Source of the DNA: Nemania diffusa
Lineage: Eukaryota > Ascomycota > Sordariomycetes > Xylariales > Xylariaceae
NCBI GenBank assembly: GCA_038501195.1
Contig: JBBPUQ010000004.1
Span: forward strand, 1,240,001-1,304,000
Direction: 5' to 3'
DNA length: 64,000 bases
Made by a program: the position numbers and the translations under genes
Notes under the pieces: model-generated
What the model saw: the letters and a program-made list of their open reading frames with translations, nothing else
Database searches by the model: none
Told to the model about the DNA's origin: nothing
Shown: in pieces, positions 55,596 through 64,000 of the stretch
Layout: the number at the start of each line of letters is the position of its first letter
Numbering within the stretch: position 1 is the first letter of the stretch

Positions 55596-56761
55596 ATGGC
55601 GGCCGTATTTTCTAGCCTAAACAAAGCCCTGATCACGGGTGGTGCGTCGGGCATCGGCCTCGCGCTCACTAAGAAATGTGTCGGATACGGCATGCGCGTT
55701 CTCGTCGCCGACGTGGACGAGAAGAACCTCGCTGCCGTGAAGTCGACGCTGGGCGACAACGTCAGCACTATCAAGGTCGACGTCAGCAAGACTGAGGACT
55801 GGACGGCTGTCAAGGAGAAGGTCGTGAAGGACTTTGGAGGTTTGTCACGCTGCTTCTTGCTTTGAGTGTTCTGTGGGAGGAGACAGACCATCGGGGATTT
55901 GTGAATACTAGAACTCGCGTCCTCTCCGCCGCTTCTATTCCCATCTCTACCATGTCCACACGCCCACTCACAAGCAAACCGACGAACTAACCCCCCTCCC
56001 CAGGCACCCTCAACCTCGTAGCCCTCAACGCCGGCGTCGGAGCGCGCACGTCCTTCGCGGACGCCGACACGTCCGGCTTCGAGAAGGTGCTCGCGACGAA
56101 CCTCTTCGGCGTCGTCAACGGCATCGCGGCGCTGCTGCCGCTCGTCAAGGCGACGGCGGAGGGGGGCGGGCCGGCGGCGGTGGTGGTCACGGGCAGCAAG
56201 CAGGGCATCACGAACCCGCCGGGCAACCCGGCGTACAACGCCAGCAAGGCCGCCGTCAAGGCCCTGGCCGAGCACCTCGCCTTCGACCTCGCCGCCTCCC
56301 ACCCCACCGCCTCCGTGCACCTGCTCGTGCCCGGGTGGACGTGGACGCCGCTTGCCGGGGCCGCGGGGGGCGGGGAGAAGCCGGCTGCTGCTGTATGTAT
56401 CTTACTTCCCTGCCTATTTATCTATCTGCTTCCGGGGTCATGTGCGAGTGCACAATCTTGTCCATGCCAGGGTGGCTTCTTATGATATTCTTCTACACCC
56501 GATCGTAGTGTCTTAAATAGGAGGCAAAAGCTAACCCGGGATGACGCGTAGTGGACGCCGGAGCAAGTGGTCGATTACCTAGAGGCGAAGATGGCCGCGG
56601 GCCAGTTCTGGGTTCTGTGCCCCGACAACGACGTCACCGAGGCCATGGACAAGCGGCGCATGCAATGGAACACGGACGACGCGCTGCTCGGCCGGCCGCC
56701 GCTGAGCCGCTGGCGCGAGGAGTACAAGGACGAGTTCAAGGCGTGGATGGAGAAGAAGTAG
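55596..56761 (+). CDS. Short-chain dehydrogenase/reductase (classical SDR)
   Basis: Exons 55596-55839, 56004-56392 and 56552-56761 give 280 residues, the usual classical SDR length. This is an NAD(P)-dependent oxidoreductase of unknown substrate. The Rossmann glycine motif is TGGASGIG (residues about 14-21), followed by an acidic residue after the second strand (VADVDEKN), which favours NAD(H). NAG is present (LNAGVG), as are the structural Asn in LATNLFG, the catalytic Ser region VVVTGSKQG and the YNASK catalytic Tyr/Lys pair. The C-terminal extension (VVDYLEAKMAAGQFWVLCPD..) occurs in a fungal subgroup. The middle exon is extremely G/C-rich. The first intron is 164 nt and the second 159 nt, longer than most here. 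Confidence 0.88.
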
Positions 56762-57182
56762 TAGATAGTAGGAGAACACAGACGTGTTTTTTGCTTTGCG
56801 CTCAAGTACCCTAGTTTAAACGAACCGCGACGGGGGGGAAAAATCAAAACATATTTGCAAAGTCAAATGACATGACTCTAATGCACTGTTAAAACAAAGT
56901 CGGCTGAGAGCAGCTACCTATGCAGACATGACGGATGCATCTGTATCTTTACCGTGACTGAAAACAACCCAACCCCGAACGCCTAGCTGCATGCATGTAA
57001 TCTCTGTCGTGAAGACAACGCCCTCCTCTATGTCTGCTTGTTGAGCCGCTTGGGCCCGTACACATGATGATATCTACTACTCGGTACTCGGTACTCGTCG
57101 CTGACATGTTGTGAGGATATCCTAATCTTCCCATCCTGAGTGGAAGCCACCGGCCAACTTTTTGGAATATGCAACGGTATTA
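56762..57182. other. Convergent 3' region
   Basis: These are the 3' flanks of the SDR gene (+) and the Mo25 gene (-). Nothing else is seen. Confidence 0.5.
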
Positions 57183-58521
57183 TCAAACAGGCTGGGGATG
57201 CCGCGTCGGCGGCACGGGGTTCTGGGGCATGTTCCTGATCTGCTTGATGAGGAACTCCCGCTCGTCGATGAACTGCTCGTCGTCGGTGCGGTCCTCGAGG
57301 AAGTGCGAGAGGAAGTTGAGGAGCTTGTCGCGGTTCATGAGCAGGATCTTCTGGACGGCAATCGATTTGTGAGGGTTGGCAACGAAGACTTTAAATACGT
57401 GGAAACCCTCGTACTGCACCATCTTGCGGTCGCTCCGGAGCAGGTTCATGCAGATCTTGAGGTGCTCGCCGCGGTCGACGTAGGCCGTCATGACGTTGTA
57501 GTTGGACCGGTCGAGTAATATCTCGCCGAGCAGCTTGATCGACTGTCGCTTGGTGACATAGCTGTTCGACTGCACGAGGATGCTGTTGTACTTCTCGAAG
57601 AAGCGATCGAAGTTGACGGCTAGATACCGCGGTACAAGCTCTTTATGCTTAGTCAAGAGCTCCTATTCGACTTTTGTATTAGTATATAAACCTAGGCAGA
57701 AACAACAGAGCGGTGGTCAAGGGAGCTATACCCGAAACGTGGTAAAGGCGTCCGCGGCGACTTCAAACGAGCTCTTGTCAATCCAGTCAAAGAACCTCCA
57801 GAAGACGCCATTTCCGGTTTGCGGCCGGTCCCTATCGATGGCTGTGACGCCTTTCAAGCTCGACCCCGGCTGTTCGCCGTCGTCATAGAGGATTATGGCC
57901 GCCGCGGCCTCGCTCTTCAGCACCTCCCGCAACACGGAACCTGCCGGCGTCGCGCTCTCCTTGTGTTCGTAGCCGCGGCACAGCTCCAGCAGTACCTGGG
58001 GTCGGTTATTCACCACGTAGCTCAGCGCCACGGGGTCTGTTTTCGGCGACGCCGTGGGCGGTCGGAATCGGAAGACGTAGGAGAAGATGACTTGCGAGTC
58101 TTTGCGCGCTTCGAAGGGCAGGCGGTGGAGGTTCTGGGCGAGTAGGAATAGGAGGTCCTCTTCTATCAGACCTGTGACTAGTGAGTACACCTGTTCTGGT
58201 GTGCTCTCGTACTCTGCTCATTGGCCGCGGCTGTCAGCTTACGTGCCTAGTTTCAACGCTTCCAGCCGAATCGCGTGTCTTCGTACCTGGCACTCCCTGC
58301 AGGGCGAGCTTCATCTGGTTTAGGACCTTGGCCAATTCTTCGGCCTGTTCAGGACAACAACGCTGTTAGTGCTCCGTCATCATGGCAAGGTGTCGCTCTG
58401 TGGTATTAGTCACCTTCGTAGGGCCTCCGGGGCCGTCCAACTTGGAAACATAGTCCTTGGCTTGCTTAGACAGGTCGATGGTGTTGGCCCGACTTCTGCC
58501 CCTCCCAAAGAGGAATGCCAT
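57183..58521 (-). CDS. HYM1: Mo25/Hym1 scaffold protein (CAB39 family)
   Basis: Exons 58521-58414, 58344-58287, 58213-57732 and 57662-57183 give 375 residues. Mo25 is an armadillo-like scaffold that binds STE20/GCK kinases in the RAM/MOR morphogenesis network, controlling polarity and septation. The start MAFLFGRGRSRANTIDLSKQ is typical, as are EYESTPEQVYSLVTGLIEED, DDGEQPGSSLKGV, GVFWRFFDWIDKSSFEVAAD, AFTTFR|ELLTKHKELVPRYL, NFDRFFEKYNSILVQSNSYV, TKRQSIKLLGEILLDRSNYN and VFVANPHKSIAVQKILL. The first two coding exons are short. The gene is divergent from ILS1. Confidence 0.93.
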
Positions 58522-59811
58522 TGTTTGTTGTTGCCGTCAGCAGGTTTGGATTGCTGGGTCGCCTGCTCAATCTGAATGCGATAAGTGGTCGGCCAAAGTA
58601 TAAACGGTGTAAGTAAATTCGCCAGACAGCCAAGCGGTCAACTGGTCGGTCCTGGTATGGAATGCGGTTGAGGTCGCTCGAGGGCCAATTGTCATTGCTG
58701 GGTAAATAAGTTGGTCTCTATAGGATTCAGTAAGGATTCCTTTCGTCGTTACACGTCATTGCCTCCAGATCGGAGTAACAAAGGGGGTTTAAGTTTGTTA
58801 AAGAATTCGGAGAGTCCAAAACATTACGAGGAAATTCAGCTGTCACCTCGCAGGTTGCAGTCGGCTAAGTCTACCTAGATAGACTAAGTATGTATGTAGG
58901 TACTGAGTATACAATAGATAAGTCTAAGCTTCGACTCCCCGACCAACGGATCTGGGTAGAGGTAGGTAGCTGCCAAGGCTTGCTCGGGTCCAATGGTCGC
59001 AATGTTTATTTACAGCCAGCAACTCAGGGGACTTGTTTCCTCCAGGCACTCAGCCGCTGCACTAAACCCGACCCCCTAGTGCGTTGCCACGAGAGCCATG
59101 AGGGGCCCCACTTCTGTGCTTTGACCTGTTCCAGGTACATCTACCAGGTATATTATATATAAGTAGGTAGATAAGGGGATGCATATACGAGCACTTATTT
59201 GGGATATTCCTACATGTAGTAGGTAATTAGCTACATGATACTAGAGCTTGACTATGCATGGTATTATCGAATAGACTACCTACCTTCTACCTAGGACCTA
59301 AACTAGTAAGCCAAAGCGAAAGTAGAGAAACCCAGATAGGAGTGGTACCGGTTTCAAACATATTGTTATACAAGTGTTAAAACATTTTTAACGACTAAAT
59401 ATCCTAGAAAAATCAGTGTCAATTTTAACTATAAAGTTTGCTAATATAAACTTAAATACTGTAGTAGGGCAAGTATACGAGCTACGACGCATGTTATAGC
59501 GATGTTTTCGTTCGGTAGACATAGAAGTAGGCACCTGGAGGCGATCCGAGGTTAATCCTGATTGGGTAACACGCGGGGTGGTTCAAAATTTATTCCTAAA
59601 CAGAGAGCGCCAAGTGCAGACCCCGCGATTAGTGTCTCTGACAAAAAGTGCCCCGCGATCGCATTTCGCATGACAACTTCGGGCTGTGACTCAACTGCAG
59701 AGCTGTACAGTACCACCAGCCTGTGTCAGCACCTGGCTTCTAGCCTGGCCAGTTCGTGAAAAGTCATTTTGTTGGTTGGTTTCAACAACTCTTGGTGAAA
59801 CTTTTTTCACG
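58522..59811. other. Divergent promoter region, HYM1 / ILS1
   Basis: About 1.3 kb. The centre (58865-58910, 59148-59300) carries many TACCTA/TAGGTA repeats and AT-rich DNA. The last 250 bases are the ILS1 leader. No gene is supported. Confidence 0.5.
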
Positions 59812-62800
59812 ATGTCGATCAGCTTCCCGAAGTCTGAGCTTGCCGTCATTGAAAAATGGCGGGAGATCAAGGCCTTCGAGCGCCAGGTCGGTGCCCACAC
59901 ATGCCTAAGAATTCTAGTAACTGGCGACTTGGTGATTTGGCTAATGCGCCTGAAATCTCTAGGTCGAATTGTCTAAGGACAAGCCTCGATACACTTTCTA
60001 CGATGGGCCGCCATTCGCCACTGGTCTGCCGCATTACGGCCATCTTCTCGCTTCTACTATTAAAGATATTATCCCTAGATATTGGTCCATGAAGGGCCAC
60101 CATGTCGAAAGACGATTCGGTTGGGACACACATGGAATCCCCATCGAGCATGAAATCGACAAGAAATTCAAACTTTCCGGCAAGGAGGCTGTCGAAAAGT
60201 TTGGCCTGGCCAACTATAACCATGAATGCCGCTCTATTGTCATGAGATACCGTGAGGAATGGCGCCATACCATCGAGAGACTCGGTCGGTGGATTGATTT
60301 TGACAACGATTACAAGGTTAGTTTGCCGATGAGTTCGTCAAAGATGTCGACAATGAGATTGTGTACTGATATTGGCCAAGACAATGGATCCTAATTTCAT
60401 GGAATCCGGATGGTGGATCTTCAAGCAACTGTTCGACAAGGGAATGGTCTACCAAGGACACAGAGTCATGCCGTACTCGACGGGAATGACAACTGCGTTG
60501 AGTAACTTTGAGGCAAACCAGAACTACCAAGACGTAACGGACCCAGCTGTCGTCGTTAGTTTTCCTCTAGTATCAGACCCGACGACGCATTTTCTGGCTT
60601 GGACGACGACGCCATGGACCTTGCCCACCAACCTCGCGCTTGCGGCCCATCCCGAGTTCGAATACGTTAAGATACTCGACGAGAAATCTGGACACAACTA
60701 CATCCTATTAGAGAAACTATTGACTACGCTCTACAAGGATCCCAAGAAAGCGAAATACAAGGTGGTGTCGAGACTCAAGGGGAAAGAGATGGAGGGTTGG
60801 AAGTATCAACCGCTATTTGATTACTTCTACGAGGAGTTCAAGGATGTTGGATTCAAACTCTTGAACGCAACGTACGTTACCGACGACTCTGGTACCGGCA
60901 TTGTACACCAGGCCCCGGCCTATGGTGAAGACGATTACAGTGTTGCTATTGAGGCCGGCGTGATTGACAAAACTCGTGCACCTCCCGACCCCATTAACGA
61001 CCTTGGTATCTATAGCGACACAGTCAGCGATTTTGCTGGGATGTATATCAAGGATGCTGACAGGTCCATCATTAAACACCTCAAAGAAAAGGGACGCCTA
61101 GTAGTTGACTCACAACTCAGGCACTCATATCCCATGTGCCCGCGAACTGACACGCCACTCATCTACCGCGCTGTGCCATCTTGGTTCATCCGTATTCCTG
61201 GTAAGTTTTATTTTATTTTATACATCAACATGTGTTTTATTAATATTTAGATAGAAATCGTTCCGCAGATGTTGAAGAACATTGAGGGGATGCACTGGAC
61301 CCCAAGCTTTGTCAAGGAAAACCGGTTTGGAAACTGGATCGCAAATGCGCGCGATTGGAATGTGTCTAGGAACCGATACTGGGGTACTCCCATTCCATTG
61401 TGGGTTAGTGAGGACTTGACCGAGAGAGTGTGCATTGGCTCTGTCGCAGAGTTGAAAGAGCTCAGTGGATATGAAGGTGAATTGACCGACCTTCACCGAG
61501 ATAAGGTGGATCATATCACCATCCCTAGCAAAACTGGTAAAGGTGTACTCCGACGCATAGAAGAGGTTTTCGACTGCTGGTTCGAATCGGGCAGTATGCC
61601 GTATGCTAGCCAGCATTACCCCTTCGAGAATAAGGATAAATTTGCTCAGTCCTTCCCTGGAGACTTCATCGCCGAAGGTTTAGAGTGAGTCTCTATAACA
61701 CCGTACCTCTAATTAGCCAAGCAACTAACCTGGTGCTGTAGTCAAACACGAGGATGGTTTTACACATTGCTCGTATTGGGAACGCACCTCTTCGGTGTTT
61801 CGCCATTTAAGAACTGTGTGGTCAATGGCATTGTCTTGGCCGAGGACGGAAAGAAGATGTCCAAGCGACTAAAGAACTACCCCGACCCAGGCATCATCAT
61901 GGAGAAATATGGATCCGACGCTCTTCGGCTCTACATGATTAACTCTCCAGTTGTCCGCGCGGAGCCTTTGCGATTCAAGGAAAGCGGCGTTAAGGAGGTA
62001 GTTCAAAAGGTCCTCTTGCCTCTCTGGAATAGCTACAAGTTCTTTGAGGGCCAAGTCGCTCTACTGAAAAAGGTCGAAGACAAGGATTACCTCTTCGATC
62101 CTAAGATGGAAAGTTCAAACAAAAATGTCATGGACCGTTGGATCCTTGCTAGTTGCCAGAGTTTATTGCAGTTTGTCAACGAGGAGATGGCGAGCTATCG
62201 CCTCTACACGGTTGTCCCGAGATTATTGGGACTTATCGATGACACAACAAACTGGTACATTCGATTCAACAGGAAACGACTCAAGGGTGAATACGGCCTT
62301 GACGATACTATCCATGCTCTTAACACATTGTTCGAGATTCTTTTCACATTATGCAAGGGTCTTGCACCCTTCACACCTTTCATCACAGAAACAATCTACT
62401 CGAAACTGCTACCTCACATTCCAAAGGATCTACAGGGCGAGGATCCTCGAAGCGTTCATTTTCTTCCCTACCCTGATGTACGACAAGAACTTTTCGACCC
62501 TGAGATTGAGCGCCGAGTTGCCCGTATGCAGAAAGTTATCGAGCTTGCTAGGGTATCTCGAGAGCGCCGGACTATCGGTCTTAAGACGCCTCTCAAGACA
62601 CTTGTGGTGATCCACTCTGACCCGGAATATTTGGCTGATGTTAAATCCCTGGAAACTTACATCACAGAAGAGTTGAACGTCAGAGACCTAGTGTTGACTT
62701 CAGATGAAGAGAAATATAATGTGCAATACTCGGTCGCAGCTGACTGGCCAGTTCTCGGTAAGAAGCTCAGAAAGGATCTGGCAAGGGTCAAGAAAGCTCT

Positions 62801-63299
62801 ACCAAATATCAGCAGCGACGAGGTGAAGGAATTCACTAAGGCGAAGTTTATTATGGTCGATGGTATCCGACTCGAAGATGGTGATCTGAGGGTGAAACGT
62901 GATGTCAAGCAAGACGATTCGCAAACCCTCGAACCTAACACAGACGATGACGTTCTTATCATACTCGACGCTGCCATCTACCCAGAACTCGCGGAGGAAG
63001 GTGTAGCAAGAGAGATTATCAACCGGGTACAGCGCCTCCGAAAGAAGGCCGGTCTCCAGCCCACAGATGACGTGAAGATGGAGTATAAGGTTCTTTCGGA
63101 TCCTGATGACATTGGCTTGTCAAAGGTACTGCATACCCAGACACAGGCGTTTGTGAAAGCCCTACGTAGACCCTTAGACAAACACGAGGTCACGCAGGTG
63201 CAAGGCGAAATCCCCACCGAAAAAGAGGAGGGTATTATTGTGGAAGAGGAACAAGAAGTACAGAAAGCGACTTTCTTGATCCGGCTACTAAAGTTATAG
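59812..63299 (+). CDS. ILS1: Cytosolic isoleucyl-tRNA synthetase
   Basis: Exons 59812-59886, 59963-60316, 60381-61200, 61255-61684 and 61742-63299 give 1078 residues, the usual eukaryotic cytosolic IleRS length. It charges tRNA-Ile in the cytoplasm. The start [20 protein letters not shown] fits the family and there is no targeting peptide. The class I HIGH motif is HYGH in [15 protein letters not shown]. Also seen are [16 protein letters not shown], the editing-domain segments [18 protein letters not shown] and [52 protein letters not shown] and the KMSKS motif KMSKR in [15 protein letters not shown]. The anticodon-binding and C-terminal domains follow. In the last-but-one intron the acceptor TAG at 61252-61254 is required for frame. 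Confidence 0.96.
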
Positions 63300-63567
63300 A
63301 GCGACCACCGTCAGGAGATCTGATCGGATACTATGACCGTATGACTTTGTTCAGATAGAAGTCTAAATGCACATGTATAGCCGGTCTCCTTTGTAGTTGA
63401 TATCATGTATTTCGGCTAGAACTTAAAGCTGCTGGTTTCACACCCAAGCCTTTCCGTGCTGAAGGAATTTGGGACCAAGTGCATGTTTTCCTCACTTGAA
63501 GCGCGATAATTCTAGAGCATGACTAAGTTTTTTCCGTTGGCAATATCAAATACTACCTAAATATCGA
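63300..63567. other. Short convergent 3' region
   Basis: These are the 3' flanks of ILS1 (+) and the twin-CX9C gene (-). Nothing further is seen. Confidence 0.5.
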
Positions 63568-63876
63568 TCATCGTGGTTTCTTTGCGTGCTTCTATAGCGA
63601 AGGGTAAGTTTCTTGCATGTGAGATTGTGGGGTTGCTAGCATCACTTACTAAGTAGCAATCTTTTAACTTTATGAACTCATTGGCACATTTGTCCTTGTG
63701 GATTGAGTTGTAGTCAGCAACGATACATTTCCCGTATACTGCGGCCTACATATAACTGTCTATATCAGTTGTCTATTTTGGGGGCGTCATTGGAAAGCGA
63801 TAGAAAGGCGTACCTCGGCTGAGCACTGTGAGACTGCAGTAGCGAACTTTTGAATCGGTCGTGTACGAGGCTGCAT
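63568..63876 (-). CDS. NDUFAF8: Small twin-CX9C protein, NDUFAF8-like complex I assembly factor
   Basis: A tiny gene of three exons on the minus strand, 63876-63814, 63745-63650 and 63591-63568, giving about 60 residues, too short and too split to appear as one open frame. The introns are GTACGC..TAG (68 nt) and GTAAGT..TAG (58 nt), both phase 0. The product starts MQPRTRPIQKFATAVSQ and contains CSAEAAVYGKC and CANEFIKLKDC, two Cys-X9-Cys motifs forming a CHCH helical hairpin. Such proteins are imported by Mia40 into the mitochondrial intermembrane space. The CSAEAAVYGKCIVADYN..KDKCANEF pattern resembles human NDUFAF8 (C-G-A-E-A-A-A-Y-G-R-C), a complex I assembly factor. The last exon (KHAKKPR) is the least certain. 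The gene is convergent with ILS1. Confidence 0.82.
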
Positions 63877-64000
63877 TTCAACCTCGTATGACGAATATAA
63901 TGAAACAACTGGGACAGGGTAATAAGTTTGCTGGCTCTTTGTGTATTTGTACGTGGTTTGATATTGTTTGTTGGAAGTTGGGTATAAGGAGAAGCAATTG
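63877..64000. other. Upstream region of the twin-CX9C gene
   Basis: The 5' flank of the minus-strand gene at the window edge. Nothing specific is seen. Confidence 0.4.

Noticed and set aside
55583..56320. Antisense frame of 245 codons over the SDR gene
   Set aside because: It spans the SDR introns and exons and is Gly/Arg/Val-rich; the sense strand has a full SDR motif set.
1..64000. tRNA, rRNA and CRISPR features
   Set aside because: I looked for A/B-box-like sequences, rRNA-like stretches and regular spaced repeats and found none convincing; a covariance-model scan would be needed to be sure about tRNAs.

Overview
The window is nuclear DNA of a filamentous ascomycete (Pezizomycotina, probably Sordariomycetes). 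The reasons are short introns of about 50-70 nt with GTRNGY donors and CTAAC-like branch points, a fungal NACHT-WD40 NLR, the typical fungal versions of housekeeping genes, and AT-rich gene-poor stretches holding decayed repeats. Exon structures below were worked out by hand from splice signals and frame continuity. Product names rest on recognised protein families, not on a database search.

Layout: (a) 1-1053 is the 3' end of an RNA polymerase III subunit gene (RPC82). (b) 1054-8004 is mostly gene-poor DNA with one clear gene, an eight-exon mitochondrial GTP/GDP carrier (GGC1) at 4561-5853. (c) 8005-19702 is an accessory, immunity-like block: a large NACHT-WD40 NLR on the minus strand, an unrecognised 325-residue protein on the minus strand, and, divergent from it, a six-exon ankyrin-like/subtilisin protease gene, followed by an ankyrin-repeat relic. 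(d) 19703-22286 holds a cysteine-rich gene broken by stops of the kind RIP makes. (e) From 22287 to the end the DNA is an ordinary compact fungal gene neighbourhood: a 1992-residue coiled-coil protein with internal repeats, mitochondrial seryl-tRNA synthetase, the dynactin Arp10/Arp11-type actin-related protein, a Yen1/GEN1 nuclease, a BTB protein, two conserved proteins of unknown function, a PDK1-like kinase, the SWI/SNF subunit Snf12/BAF60, a short-chain dehydrogenase, Mo25/Hym1, cytosolic isoleucyl-tRNA synthetase, and a tiny three-exon twin-CX9C gene resembling the complex I assembly factor NDUFAF8.

The most interesting part is block (c). A STAND/NLR receptor, a protein of unknown fold and an intracellular ankyrin-subtilisin sit next to each other. 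In Podospora, gasdermin-like HET-Q1 is controlled by the subtilisin HET-Q2, and fungal gasdermin genes often neighbour protease genes, so the 325-residue protein is a candidate protease-controlled effector. The sequence alone does not show that it is a gasdermin. I saw no tRNA, rRNA or CRISPR features. Two foldback (MITE-like) elements and several dispersed short repeats are reported.
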